A stretch of 64,000 nucleotides of DNA from Himantopus leucocephalus (GCA_003993805.1 RSEF01000001.1:92881168-92945167); one strand, 5' to 3'; positions 1 through 13,353 are shown, counted from the stretch's first letter. A program made the numbers and translations. The notes: a model not told the origin generated them from the letters alone.

Positions 1-38
<38 letters not shown>
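1..38. repeat. Poly-A run at the left edge
   Basis: The window begins with 38 consecutive A. It could be a retroposon tail or a simple repeat, and the window edge prevents a decision. Confidence 0.9.
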
Positions 39-40
<2 letters not shown>

Positions 41-1639
41 CACCAGAAAAAAAGAATGCCAAAAGCTGAAAAACACAAGTTAAACTTGCCCCCAAATATT
101 ACAGGAAAGCACGAACCCTCTGATTTATCTCTTTGCCCTTCCAGACCCTTCTCACCAGGAAGGTCAACAGGTTATATACCTTCTGCTGGATTAATCTACA
201 GGAGAACAAGGGCAGCTAGCCAAGCAAAACTAGATTCTTAAAGGGACACAGCCAACCACAGACTTGACTCATTTTTAAAACATGTTCTTAGAAATAAAAC
301 CTGTGGCCATAAACAGTGGGAAAAGACGCTGCTTCTGTATTTTGCAGTTAGCTTACCAGGTGGATAGAAACAGTGATTTACATTGTTTCCCTGGCACAGT
401 TATTTCCTTCTGTTTGCACTGACCCCTCACAAAAAAAAAACCAAACAAACAAAAAAACCCCCGAACAAACAAAAACAAAACAGGGGCAGGGAAATATATA
501 GGATTTTATTTACTTTTAGAAAGATAAATCAAAGAGCAGCAAATGTACTTGGCGAAAATCTTCTTACGCAAACCCCTCTCTTACACCTCTCTCTTTTCCC
601 CTCAGCTGACAAGATTTTCAAACCAAGAGAGCCTTTCTATATCCTGCTAGTCTGGTATCAGTGGGCTTTATTTCAAGGACCTGCTATGGAGAAGTACAAT
701 CAGGTAAGATGAACTTAAAACACATCAGCAAATCCTCCCTTTCCATTTCAGTATCCACGTGCTCAGTGCTCTCTTGACTTTTCCTCCTTCAGTTAAAGCA
801 GTCCTGGTAACAAGAGGTTAGACTTTGTCTGGACATCTGTCATTAATGGTCACCATACTATTTGAAGGGATCCACTTTGAGGACTACTCTAATTAATTTT
901 CTCTTTGGCAATAGCAAAGCAGATGCTTCAAAGGCTTGTTTCCAGGCTCTGAAAGCCACTGGCACTCATGTCTTAGAGGTAGAGCAAAGTAAAACACCTA
1001 CCCTTTGGCAATCATCTTCTAACGAAGGTAAGAACAAGGTAATTATAAACCTACAACGGAACAGAAAAACAGAGCCAGTGACTCAGCCAGTGGCACCGGG
1101 AACTGGAAAACCTGCCCCTCCCTAGCAGGAAAACGTCTAATTCATATGGTGTTAAGAACAAAGGGGAGTGACTGCATCATCTCCAGAAAAAGGAGGACCC
1201 AAGGGGCAGGAAAAACAACTAACAGAAACCCACCCAAAAAAAAACAAACAAAAAACCCCCCAAGAACCCAAAACACCGCCTCCGAACCCCAAAGAACTCT
1301 TTCTAATAATCTAGTCTCAGCTCTTGTAGTGAGCTCCATGCGTGCAAACGCCTGACTTTTTACAACACTCTACAAAGGAACATGTTGGGCATTTATTTAG
1401 CACAGTGGTGGACATAATGCAGAAGTTGAGAGAGAGCAAGAAGAGCATATGCTACTGTAAATCTTGATAAACTTGATTGCTCTGCAAAGGAGGATAGAAT
1501 TGCCGTGATGTCAGGGAATGAAAAGAATACAGTGCACAGTGTAATAGATTTGGATTTAGAATAGCATTTGCTGCTCTCCAAGGAAATCATAGCTGAAAAA
1601 TTACTTCAAATTGGCTTTGGAGAGTACTGCTCATATTAT

Positions 1640-2440
1640 TAGAAAATTAACTAACAGCTTCAAAACTAAGTGTAATGATCTATACCAATGGAACCAAGAG
1701 GTACAGGTGGCATCTACTGGGTTGGTGCAGGGATCTTTGCCTGTCCAGATTTCTTTGACATCTTAATTAAAGATCTAAGAATGAATAAAGGGAATGTTAA
1801 CAAAGCTTGCAGGTGATACAGAATGAAGTTTACAAACACCAGTGGATAGAAACAACTCAAAAGGATTCAGACAGCTCAAAAACAAACAAGAGCAGCAGGG
1901 GGGACAAATAAGACTATGTGGAAAAAGTAATGCAAAGGAACTGCAGAAACAATGAAGGAAAAAAAAGAGGTAAATCGAGTAAAAAGCCCTGCCAAAAGCA
2001 GGAGCTAAAGACATGCAAGAGTGAGAATCCTGAACAAAATGAGAGAATTGTATGCAAAGCAAATGCTTCTACAAAATGTAAGTTTTGTCCGCTTGTGCTC
2101 AGATATCACTTCAGGCAACAAAGAGAGATGAATCGCCTCCAACACGTGGAATATCAGATCTCATTCTGTAAAAGGAACACAGATAAATTGAAGAAAGTGA
2201 AGAGAGAGTATAAAAAACAATCATTAGACCTAGAATAATAGATATTGAAAAATATTAAAAGTTTTGTCTCATTAGCAGCTTGTAAGTACTTAGAAGGTGC
2301 AAATGCAGAGAGAGAGAATAAGCAATCAGAAATACATACCAAGGCAAAAGCTGTTGCAGTAGAGCAAGAAAAAACTTTTCTGACATTAAAGTACATTGGT
2401 CAATGAAAAAGTTGCCCAAGAAAATTACTGGAAGATCCAT
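1640..2440 (+). mobile_element. Very degenerate CR1/L3-like LINE fragment
   Basis: Short stretches resemble LINE reverse transcriptase: a sequence near 1720-1830 reads like the '...gtgcagggatctttgcctgtccag... cttaattaaagatct... gcttgcaggtgatacag' region that encodes the FxxDDT-type motif of CR1-family elements. Frames are broken throughout. The borders are approximate and the call is tentative. Confidence 0.35.
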
Positions 2441-5396
2441 TGCATAGCATTTACGGGGAAAAAAAAAAAAAGCACAAACCAAACAAAAGGACAAATCTGA
2501 GCTATAGGGAAAGTATAATAGATCTTTAAAAAAAGATAACAATGAATTTTTGCTTTCTTAAGATACAGTCGTGGCCAGATAAGACACTAAATCATTTCAC
2601 TATCACAGGAGCAACATGGTCCAAGGAACTACTTAAGGTGGGAAAAGATTGCAACGTTGCTAATATCCCCATTTTTCCCCCACTGCCCACGTCCTAGTAA
2701 TTGCACACCTTTCTGCAGCCACACCAGTATTTATGTGACCATACGATGAACTAGACTGGAGAACAGACGTGGCTGAAAACTAACTTGCTAAAAGAGTGTG
2801 TTACTTTTCACCCGGATAAGCCCCCTGGCCCGGGTCAGTGAACAGCAGTGCCAATACCCATGCCAGTGACAAAGGGAAGAGGTGTGACAAGTAGAGAAAT
2901 GGACAGGCTGTGCGGACAGGTTCTGTCTACAGCAGTGCCAACCTAAAGTCTGCGAACCCATGGCTTGAGTTAGGTTGTGATGGAATCAAGAGCTGAAAGA
3001 TACAATCAGAAAAACACACATAATACTAAGGAAGGAAAGCTGTGAACGAGTACAATATCGCTCCATAGATAGATGCAAGTAGCATCTATTGGAAACTGTA
3101 CTTTTCAGTAACCTTCTCAAAACTCTACTTACTGTATTCCAGTTCTGTGAAACAATTATCTGAGTAAGAAAACCAACAGCAACTGTGATTTTCTTTTGAA
3201 CCACAAGCAAGATTGAGTGCCATGGAGCCCTTTTCCTATTCAGAGCATGGCAGTACTATTTTCATACTGTTTTCCCACAGATGTTCTGTAATACACTAAG
3301 CTTATTACTGTGATGTTTTAAAGCCATCGGTAAAATTAATTGAAAAATCCAGAAGATGTAGCAGGAACCAAGAGAGGGTAGCAATTCCTAACAACCATTC
3401 TCATGCACACTAATTGCTCCCAAGATCCCCTCGAGAGGATATGAACGATGAGTTGATACTCCAGTTTAGAGATGATAAACTTTGTCGCATGCTCGAGTTT
3501 GAGGGAGCCATCCAGACTGGAATTTCGGAAAAATCCCATAAGGTGACTGCACCCACTGTCTGACTGCCCTTTGCTCTGCCAACCCAAGTTCCAAAGAGAA
3601 GCAGAGAGTCCCTCAGCATCCAACAGCCCTAATAAAAAAGCCCCTCTGTATTCATTACAGCACGATCCAGCCTCTTCTCTGACCAAAAGGCTTTAACTGC
3701 ACAGGTGACCGTACAGCAGCTTCAACCCAGCCCTACCACTTGTTATGTACTTAAGTCTGCTTTCCCTCTTGCTCTGTTCCTCTCGCTCCTCCCCGTTACT
3801 CTGTGCCCTGTCCTACTGCCCACTGCCTTCTGTAGGAGAAGAAACAATAAAACCACTTATATCCACACAGACAGATGGACAGACAGGTGAACGAATGCTT
3901 CCACTCACTTTGCACGCAGAGCAATCAAGTCTAGGGGAAGCTGATCTGTTCCGAGCAATAGGAAACAAGAAAAAAAAAAAAAAAAATCTCCTTCCCTCCC
4001 ACCCAGCCCCCTGCATTTGAAAAGTATTTTACGTTGTTTATTTGTAGAGGATTCGCAGAACTCAACTCTTAAGGTTAGAAAGTAGCATGAATGTAACTTC
4101 AGGTTAAACAAAAGCAAAAAAAAAAAAAATTGGCAGGTTAGTTGTGGTTGTTTCTTTGTTTGTTTAGTTTGGGTTTTTTTACTTATGTATGACCATTCAC
4201 CATACAGTACTTTACAGAAGTCCTTAAAATACGTTGGGTTGCGCTCCTTCCCCCTTCTACAAAAAAAGCCCCATCTTTAGCACCCCATGCAAGGAATGGT
4301 TTAAACGGAATTATCTACATAAGATAAAAGATTACTCGGGAAAGCTTTTTGTTGCTTTTGGGGCTTGTTTGTTTGTTTGGTTTGGTTAATTTAAATCCTT
4401 TCCAAGGGCACGCCAACAAAACTCAATTCTAACTTCAGAATAACCGATCTGGGAAAACAGTATACCCTCACCTTTTGGTAAATGCCCTGTAACAACCTAC
4501 ACGCCTTCTCACGGATGCGTTTGCTTATGATTTTTTGTTTGTTTGTTTGTTTTGTTTTTCCCCAAAACGTCTTTTATAGTTTACATTAAAAAAATACTGT
4601 AGAAAGTACTGACCCTTCTCCCCACCCTCCTTTAAGAACATCTCTACAAACGGTACAGAAACCTCTTTCCCCCCCCCCCCCCNCCCACCATGAAAAGCGC
4701 TAGCACTTTTCTGCCGCCGCGGCAAGCGACCGAGTTCCCCAAGTCCCAGCGCCGGTAGCACCTTCCCGACGGGGGAAGCCGCCGGGAGCCTCCATTGAGG
4801 ATGTTCCCACCGCTTCCCTTTGTGCCTCCTCTCGTCGCACACGAGCGGCTCCGAACCCTCCCCCGCACCCCCTCACGCTGCGGGCACCGGCGCCCCTTCG
4901 CCCCGCGCCAAACCCCGCGGTGAAAACAGCGTGTCCCGACCTGAGCCAGGCAGGAGCGGCCGCGGTTCCGCGGGGGCAGCGGCGACCGGCTTCAAATCCT
5001 CCTCCCGCTCCAGGACGTTCTGCCAAAAGCGCAGACGGGGGCTGTTACTGCGCGCCTGCCCCTCGCTCCCGCCCGATCCCCCACCCCCGGGCCCGCAGGG
5101 GTGGGAGCGGGGGCTCGGACGGGGGGACAGCGGGCGGGGCGGCCTCTCGGTCAGCATCGCCAGCGCCATAGGCGGAGGGGAGAAATAAAACAAAATAATA
5201 AAATTAAATTGAAAAGTTGCCGGGGAGCCGCGGCTGCCCTCGGGGCGGCTCCCGGGGTTGGGCCCTCGGGGCTCCCCCTTCCCCCGGTCCCACAGCGGCG
5301 GGGACGGCGCGAACAATGCCGGGCCGGGGAGCGGAGCGGGGCCGGTGGCGGGGGAGCCCGGGCGGGCGGGAGCGGAGGCACAAAGCGCACACTCAC

Positions 5397-5500
5397 CTGA
5401 GGAGCGCGGAGCGGGACCGAGAGCCCGGGCGGCGGCGGCGGCGGCGGGAGGGGGCGGGAGCGGCGGCGGCAGCCGCGGCCGGGCAGGAGTTGGGGAGGAA
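5397..5500 (-). other. Candidate non-coding first exon (TEAD4?)
   Basis: On the minus strand ctcctcag is followed by a consensus donor gtgagt, so an exon would end at 5397. A TATA-like aaataaaaac lies at about 5507-5518, upstream on the same strand, which would put the start near 5480-5500. Other donors (gtgagt after 6252, gtaagc near 6283) could mark alternative first exons. No start codon in a recognised frame is seen. The right boundary is a guess. Confidence 0.4.
5428..5447. repeat. (CGG)n trinucleotide run
   Basis: About six GGC units lie inside the CpG island, just upstream (minus strand) of the candidate splice donor, so probably in a 5' UTR. Confidence 0.8.
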
Positions 5501-6388
5501 AAGGGAGGGTTTTTATTTCCCCTGGAGTTTGAAAGGAGGAAGTGAGGAATGCGAGGAATGAGAGTTTGGTATGAAACGAACGCGGCCGAGGGAGGGGACT
5601 GCCGGCTCACGCAGGGGCTGGGACGGGGATGGGGAGGGGACTGGCGGCGGGGGGGGGGCGAGAGAAGGGTCGAGGCGGAGTTGGGAACAAAACCCCCCCG
5701 GCCGGGGGCCGTGTGTGACCGGGGCGGAGGGAAGGCGGGCAATGGCCGGAAGAGGGGGCCCGCGGGGGCGGGGGAAGGCCGCCCCGCACAGAGGGGGGGG
5801 AGCGGAGGAAGGAAACTCCGAGCGGCTGCGGGGGAAGGGGGCGGCGGTGTCCCGGCGGCCGCCGCCTGCAGGAATCGGCGCGGCGGTGTAGGGCGGTGCG
5901 GGGCAGAAGTCGGGAGTCCGCGGACGGGCCGGGCCGGGGGAAGAGCCCTGGAAGCGGCGCCGCTTGCCCGGTGCTTTCCCGGCGGCGGCACCCGCTCCGG
6001 CCGCCGGGTGAGGGCGCGGGGGGGCAGCGCTCTGCTCCCCCGCCCGGGGCACCGGGACACGGCTCCTCTGGGTAACCCCTCCGAGCCGGGCCGGGCCGCG
6101 GACAACACCTCTTCGAAGCCCCTTGGGGATGCGTGGTGTGATTTCCACCCAGCATAGCTGAGCCACCGCAGAACAAACCAACCCCAACGCCGCCGAACTG
6201 GTTGTAATAGTTTAGTTGTCCCGAGAGCATCCCAGAAAGTAAACTACTCACCTAACGGCAAGGGGATGTCCTCTGCGGCTTACCTCAATCACTCTGCAGG
6301 TAATCAACCTTAAACTGGCTGCCCTTTTCCTGTGGAGGTTCCACACATCCCTTCTCCCTCTCTGCTTTCTCCTCCCCATCCTCATCTG

Positions 6389-6820
6389 AAAACGAAGCTG
6401 GTGAGGGGTCTGGAGTACAAGTCTTACGAGGAACGACTGAGGGAACTGGGGCTGTTGAGCTTGGAGAAGAGGAAGCTGAGGGGAGACCTTATCACTCTCT
6501 ACAGCTACCTGAAAGGAGGTTGTAGAGAGATGGGGACTGACCTCTTCTCCCTAGTGACAAGTGATAGGACGAGAGGAAATGGGTTCAAGTTAAGCCAGGC
6601 GAGGTTTAGGTTGGATATTAGGAAAAATTTCTTCACTGAAAGGGTTATTCAACATTGGAATAGGCTGCCCAGGGAGGTGGTGGATTCGCCATCCCTGGAG
6701 GTGTTTAAAAAAAGGGTAGACGTGGTACTTGGGGATATGGTTTAGATGTGGTTTTGTCAGGTTAGGTTAATGGTTGGACTAGATGATCTGAAAGGTCCCT
6801 TCCAACCTCAACAATTCTAT
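6389..6820 (+). mobile_element. CR1 LINE, 5'-truncated 3' end
   Basis: The + frame encodes the C-terminal end of CR1 ORF2 ([20 protein letters not shown], then [28 protein letters not shown] and LPREVV...[17 protein letters not shown]). The usual CR1 3' tail follows (ggttggactagatgatctg, then the ccttccaacc block). It runs to about 6820, where the terminal attctat repeat is reduced. The frame is open for about 110 codons, so this copy is comparatively young. It is truncated at the 5' end, as most avian CR1 copies are. Confidence 0.93.
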
Positions 6821-7961
6821 CTGCAAAGCACATTCTGTAGCCTGTCACTACATTGACAACACACTGTGGCTCCCAGCACGCTCTGGCACAAAACTGGCAC
6901 AGCCACCAAAGTGGGCAGTCCCGGATTGGTGGCGATCCTTTAATTCTCCCACACCGGTCAGACATGCCTTGTGGCAGGTTAGTTCAAACAAGTTCCAATC
7001 AGTGGTCTGGTTCACTATGAAGCTGCTCTTTTCCTATCCGTTCATACAGCTTCAGCTCTCATCTAACCTTCTCTGTACCACATCTGTTCCCAAAACACCA
7101 CCCCTCTTTCCTGGCCTACTGTGCCCCCAGCAATCGAGAAGAGGGCCACCAGATTGTTTTCCTGGATGCCTGTTTTATCACGTCTCTCCACGCTTTGCAG
7201 ACACCATCTCTCCCTTCTTTACAGCAACAAATACACAGTGTATCTTCTCTGTTAAGTCCCAAAGGTCTTTCGTGGTCTTTACGACTATCTCTTTTTCGAT
7301 AGTCACCTCTGGTCAGTCTTCCACTGTGTTCCTCCTGTTTAATTTTCATTTGCATTCTTCCTCCTTTGCTCTTATTACATTTGGAAATTAATCATCATAA
7401 ACACCCGAGAAAGCAGCACCATAATCAAAAACAAGCCCAGGGAATTCAGCTATTTCTATCTGGAGCACTGTAACTGTGAGCACTTTTCTCTGCCCGTGTA
7501 CCTTTCAATAATTTAAATTAATTTAATAAACTTAGTCATTCAATTATTTCATTGAAATGAAGATAATTTCATTTAATTATTTACTTCAAAATCCCTTTTG
7601 CATATCATGAGACCTAGAGAAAACTTTACTCTTGGGCTGTTGTGCTAAAATGCAGAGTATCATACTAAATCAGCATTGCAACACTTTTTCCCTGCTTGTC
7701 CGCCTCTGTTGTCTCTTGTCTTCAACTCATTTAGAAAATTTTGAGGGAGAATTGATGATTTTTTGCCACATAGCACAAGGGGTCCAGACCTAAGTAACAC
7801 TGGCAAATAAGTAATAATGCTGACTTGAAAAAATCAGCATAATGGTACAAAGCCTATTACACTTCTAAGTCCATGCATACTACAGAGTTTTAACCACTTT
7901 ACCTGCAGAAACCATCTAAAGTATCAGAAATGATCTCTTTTCCAAGGTGTATATATACTAG

Positions 7962-7978
7962 AAAAAAAAAAAAAAAAN
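7962..7978. repeat. Poly-A run with N
   Basis: An A homopolymer ending in a single N at 7978, intergenic. Confidence 0.85.
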
Positions 7979-10900
7979 CAGCACAGGAATGCCAACAAGC
8001 TGCACTAGAAAATGCTGATACAAGACTGAGAGCTGCACAAGGGTTGGAAAGCCACATCCCCAAAACAACAGCAGTAGTAAAATAGCAAGTTTAGTAATTT
8101 AACTACATCCTATTAGCAGCTCTGGGCAGTGCAGCTACATCAGCAAAATAAACTTTTTCCTGTCTCCAGCAGGTGACTTTGTCACAGATGCCTGGTGTGC
8201 ACATAACTGCCTGTGGTAAAGTTATGACACAGCTGGCTTTGTTTAAAACTTCTATATTGAAGAAACGGATTAAGAAAAAATGTCAGCTTTTGGTAAGGAA
8301 CCAAAGCTAAAAAAGTTCATAATTCTTTCAGTTGCAGAGAAAAGACTGAAAACAGGACCTAAACGTGTCCTAAGGCTTCAGAAACCAGATGGCAAAACCC
8401 ATCACCTTCAAAAACTTAGTCTTGGGATTTGGAAGACCAACTCCACTTCTTCACTTTTTTTTTAATTTTTTTTTTTTTTAGTTTGGCAGTGCTGCAGATA
8501 ACTGATATTGATAATCCTTTTTAATACAATTACAATTACTTGTCTTCGTAAGGCAATGCAGCAATCATTTTATTTTATCAATACTTAAGAAAAATATTTT
8601 CTGATACAACTGTAGGAATTAAGAGTATATACAGTATAAATAAGATGAAGTTACAAAAGTCAATGAAATTATTTGGGGAAGTTTGCTATATAAAGCCCTG
8701 TAATGATCTCATTTAGCCACTGCTTCTACTAAGCCATATTTAAAAACATGTCATTTAATGAAAAACAAATATATCTTAAAGGTAGCTCACTCCTCGTCAC
8801 ATCTGGTCACTGTGAATTCTAGGCCAGGTCTCATGACTATGTGACTAACGTATTGTTTTGCTCCCATTTCCCTGCAGAATCAACATAGCTCAAAGAGAAG
8901 GAATTGAAACCTATTCCTTTCCTGTGAATCATCACACAAATTGTTTGCAGGACTCCAGTCAATACAGTTGGAAACCCACTCAAGAAAATACAGGGGGTTT
9001 GGTGGTGGGTTTGTTTGTTTTTTTTTTCTTCTATACTGGTGGTAATGTGGAAGCAAACTATTCTGCTTCGAACAGAAAGCAGAGGGGGTTGGGCAAGCTG
9101 ATCAGATGAATTAAGTCTGAATTCCCAAACCCCATCTGTACTCTACCTGAATGATTTTGATATGCAACTTTTAAAATAAAGTCATTTTTTACAGTAAAAT
9201 TGTATTGCTTTCCCTTTAATAAATAAAGGGCTCAATTCAATTAAGCTCTAAAAAAAAACCCCTATCCTTTGTTTTCTTCATAATTTTAAGCTGTTTCGTT
9301 GCGGACAATGCAATGGTTCGCCTTGTTTGGAAACGTTAATTTAATCAAAGTAAATGATCACCAATTCCGTCCTCTAGAATACATTCACCCATTTATGTAT
9401 TCTTTAAATTAAATGTTAAATTACCACAGTAGTTTACACTTATAATAGCCTTCACCTTAATGCATTTTGGTGAAGTTAAATTTGCTTCTGGATTTTTCTC
9501 CCATTTTGGGACCAGAGAAGTTACTTCCCCAGCGGGGAAAGAATAATTCCATATAGAACACGTTAAAGGACGGAACGAGAAGACAAAAGCTCTATAGACT
9601 CTACAGTTCAAGAGCTACAAGAGCAACAGTGGGTAGAGGGTCTCTGCCTTCTTTCACGGCAGGGCTTTCAATTCTTACCACTTCACAGCGGTAGCAGGCT
9701 GGTTTCCCTGTTAGTAAGGAAGCCCTTACGCCAGCGTTGCTTTTCTACTCGTCTTCAGAACTATACACTGGGCCAAATCCCTTGGCCCTAGGATACTTTA
9801 AGTTCCTTTCTTAGTTCTCCGTTTCAGCTGTAGTAGTTCCAAACTGCAGTTACCTACAACAGTTTGACACTGCGGCAGAGAAGATGAGATTGCTGACTCT
9901 GTCGAAGAAGGAATCTGTCCATAGTTCAGTTTCACAAGACTTCGCACAAACTCTTAGCTCTTGGCCTAAACTACGACACCTGTAAATCACGGGGAAGGCT
10001 TTGCTTGCCTTCTCCACCATGGACAGGAAACCTAATACAATGTCGACTGAGAGATTTACAGAACTGTTAATACCAGCAAGTAGACGAGCACACTAAGTAA
10101 AGTCTAATTATTATGCCAACAGTAACAAAACCCCCTGTCCTACTGCTACCAAATTCAGCAGCAAAACCAATGAGAGTGGGACTGAGCTGTAAACCAACAA
10201 CAAATTATTCACTGTCTTTTATGTTTGTGAGCCAAGGAGCTTACAGCAACCTAGGAGCTGTTTTAGTCTCCTAGGCCTGCCTTTAGGAGTCATATTTAAC
10301 AGTTTAATATGCTTCCTTCTTTGTTTTAAGACATCATTGGGATTTCAAGAATGTTACATTTGCATGTATGCAACTAATATTACTGTACTAAGAACAAATG
10401 CCCAGTAGTATTTCCTGTTCAGTTTTCTCTCCCAACTAACCCTAATCTGGCTCAGATGGAAATACTGGAAAAAAAGAGGTGATAAGCAGCCAACGTGAAG
10501 AATAGGGCCTGCACATGGAGAGCTGTGTCAGTTTCTGATTATCAGAACCACCGTATCTCCCCATACTGAGGTTCACACATCTCCCAGTGGAAACAGGAAA
10601 AAATAACCACTTCAACTCGGTATTCCTCTTAGCCTTGTATTATTTCAGTTCTTGATTCAGAAATACATGGTATTGTTCTTCAACAGAGAATGGGTTCAGA
10701 TGGACAGTAGGAAAATGCATAAGGAACCATCTCAAAAGCCCTAATGGGACACTGAGAGAAATATTAAAAACACAGGGCAGAGAAGTGCAACTAGCTTGAA
10801 GAGAGAATCAAATGGGAACCAAGAACTTTACAGAAGATCTGCTGATTGGGAAAAAGAAAAAGTATTAGAGAGACCAACCTTACACTTATTCCCAGACTTA

Positions 10901-12594
10901 GAAAAGTGCATGGAAAAAACACCACAAAGGAAGAAAATTAAGAATTAAAAAGGAAAAGGGGGAGTAAGAAGAGAGATGAGATACAAGACGACAGGAAGAA
11001 AATTGAAATAGTGTCTAGTACAGGAGAAACAAAGAACACCCACAAGTGACAGCAAAATCCTACAAAAAAACTCATTTAGAATTAAGGATTTTTTCAATAT
11101 ATAAATTAGTTTATTTTCATTTAGATATAAAAGTTATAAATACAACTCATGTAAAACAGTAGCTGATAAAAGAGCACTTTATCAGTTCATCTGTCTGCAT
11201 AATTTGACTGAGACCCAGAGGCCCTGACCCTACTAGGATCATTTGATGTGAACAAATAGACTTAAGAGCCGCTGCTGATCAGCCTAACTGAAAGGGTGAG
11301 TAAAGGGATGCTACCGTGGCCTTCTGAGCACAGAGAAAATAATCTTGAATTGGAAATTAGCAGTCTACTTTCAGGTCACCCCAAACTAACATAAGGCAAT
11401 TTCTTTCACAGCCCTAGTCAGAAAAATAATCAGACAGGTAACAAACTGACTTAGTTTTTCTGGATGGGTAAATGGAATGCAGAGCCATCAGCCAAGAACT
11501 CGGAAGAACACAACTGGAAAACACTGCCAGGTCTTGTCCCCAGCCTGACGAGCAGGAAGTACATGAAGGCACAAAAGAGATCCATGATTCAAGTTTTCTT
11601 CACTGACTGCTTTGCTGGTGAGATCTCAAGACAGCGGCTCACCAGCTAACACAGAATGGGCATCTGAGAGATACAAGAGCTGGAGTTCTCAGTATCAATT
11701 CATAATTTACAGTTAAATACAGAGTTTACACGATTGCCATCTTTTTTTTTTTTTTTTTCCTGGCAGTATCATAAAATGTCTTCACAAAATTTCATTATTT
11801 TGAAACAGCAAGTCATATCTACCACTGCAGAGACTCCAGAGACCAAAAGCAATAAATCTGGATCTTCGGAGCTTGAAACAGAGACAATATCCAAAGCTGG
11901 AGAACACCTATTCTTGTCTCAATAGATGGATAGAGTTTTCCAGGATCATCATGAATATGCATAACAGCCATGAAACAGGAGAGATAGTAACTGTTCTCTG
12001 CTTTCATACGCAGCAGTTGTGTACACTACGAGGCTTATATGTCACAGTGTGCAGCAATTCACTCTGATGAATCAAGGGCATGTGAATCAAGGAGCATTCC
12101 ATGCTGTGACCTACAGTCTCCATATTGTACACCCAGCATTAAAAATTGAACACTGGAAGGACACATTGCAAAGCCCCGTGCTATATTTATTAACTTTTTT
12201 TAAACTTATCGATGTCTTTGAAAACATCTATAGTCTCCTTTTGAGGTAACTCCTTCTTATAGTCAGGTTAAAATTATTCATATAAAATCTACTTTAATAT
12301 GTCATGACTTCAGATAATCTCACGTTAAAAAAAAATGAAATCAGTCACTAACTTATTCCTAAAAAATGTAGCAAATTTTACAAAAAAATGGACAAATTAA
12401 AAAATATTTCTGATCGGTTTACAGTCTAGATTTGATCAATCAGAACACTGCTTTTCAGGAATAGTATTGTATATTGTTACAATACTACCGTCTGCCAAAT
12501 TCAGTCAGATTCCATCATCTATTCAGTCTCATTTTTCACATGGTTAAGACTAACAGAAACAGCAATGGATATAATATCACCAACTAAAAAGGGA

Positions 12595-13353
12595 GCATTT
12601 GAGATTTGATTGTTCTTTATTTAGTAAAAACACTGTCAAGGGATATGGAGCAATTAGAATAATGAAAGGGAACTGGACTATCAGCCTTAACAGAGAATCA
12701 TCCAACAGAGTAAGAAAAAAGTGTTTTATTAGACCCAATGTCTCATTCCACCTCTGTATTTGTTGATTATTACCTATGGTTGCACAGAGCCATAACCTGA
12801 ATCCTTCTGTGTCTGACTGTTGTAACAGACAGCAAAATGCTACACATGGCAAAAGAGAATACATGCCAATAACTGTCCTCCTTTTTTCTGAATTAATCTG
12901 ATCAGGAACTCTTGAGTTCCTGATCAGATCAGTAGCGTCATCTCCAGGGGCACTGTGGAAGTTCCAAGGTATATGAACACTAAACCATTATTTTTCTAAT
13001 CCTAGCTGCTGGGGGTTCCAATTAGTGGGCTAAATTCCTTAGCTCATTCTCATGCAGCATCTGTTACAAGGGTTCTGAAAGCAGAATCAACACCAACGAC
13101 AAAAACATCACCCATATTCCTTGTTCTTCCACAACGCATACAGAGACTGCTCAGTCTTGGAACAGTCTCCTAAGATGGTCTACTGTCAACTACCATAATG
13201 CTCCGAGGCCTGGTATTTGCTTTCTAATAAGCCTGCAGAAGTCTGTCCTCCAGTTCCCTTCCATCCCCAATGTGCTTTTCATTACTCCACCTGGAACTCT
13301 TACAACAAGACGCAGGGATGGGAGCGAGTTCCATGTTTCAAGTCTGTTGTCTC
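12595..13353 (-). other. TULP3: TULP3 3' UTR with candidate polyadenylation signal
   Basis: No other exon follows the TULP3 stop. On the minus strand the first AATAAA is at 12616-12621, giving a 3' UTR of about 750 bases. A second AATAAA near 12186-12191 could serve a longer form. The UTR contains a perfect 16-base inverted repeat at 12896-12929. The end position is inferred from the signal only. Confidence 0.5.
12896..12929. repeat. Perfect 16-bp inverted repeat with 2-base spacer
   Basis: The left arm 12896-12911 (atctgatcaggaactc) is the exact reverse complement of the right arm 12914-12929, separated by tt. In the TULP3 transcript it would make a tight hairpin in the 3' UTR. A protein site or simple chance duplication are alternatives. 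Confidence 0.9.

Larger units (their letters stand above)
1..4689. other. Gene-free AT-rich stretch, probably TEAD4 intron 1
   Basis: I see no exon with a recognisable product on either strand. It opens with a 38-base A run and contains T/G-rich simple sequence (TTTG units near 4140-4165, 4363-4383 and 4532-4558), a degenerate CR1-like stretch near 1640-2440, and a C run at 4671-4684 with one N. Its place left of the CpG island suggests a first intron. Confidence 0.45.
4690..6130. promoter_or_regulatory. CpG island, probable TEAD4 promoter region
   Basis: Base composition changes sharply here: GC-rich, dense in CpG and in GC-box-like GGGCGG/CCGCCC, flanked by AT-rich DNA on both sides. It lies downstream of the TULP3 3' end, so it should serve another gene. 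In vertebrates TEAD4 follows TULP3 in the same direction, which would place its promoter here on the minus strand. Apparent long open frames on both strands are what GC-rich DNA gives by chance, and none shows a recognised domain. No TEAD coding exon (TEA domain) is visible in 1-4,690, so the gene name rests on order alone. Confidence 0.75.
6131..12594. other. Intergenic region between the CpG island and the TULP3 3' end
   Basis: Apart from one CR1 3' end (6389-6820) I see no gene. The rest is AT-rich, with an A run plus N at 7962-7978, a T run at 8453-8480, an A/G-rich stretch around 10840-11040 and a T run at 11741-11758. Short open frames here lack codon bias and splice context. Confidence 0.6.

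Noticed and set aside
5549..6251. Long plus- and minus-strand frames in the CpG island as proteins
   Set aside because: Composition is low-complexity Gly/Arg/Pro/Ala, frames overlap on both strands, and no domain is present. This is expected in GC-rich DNA.
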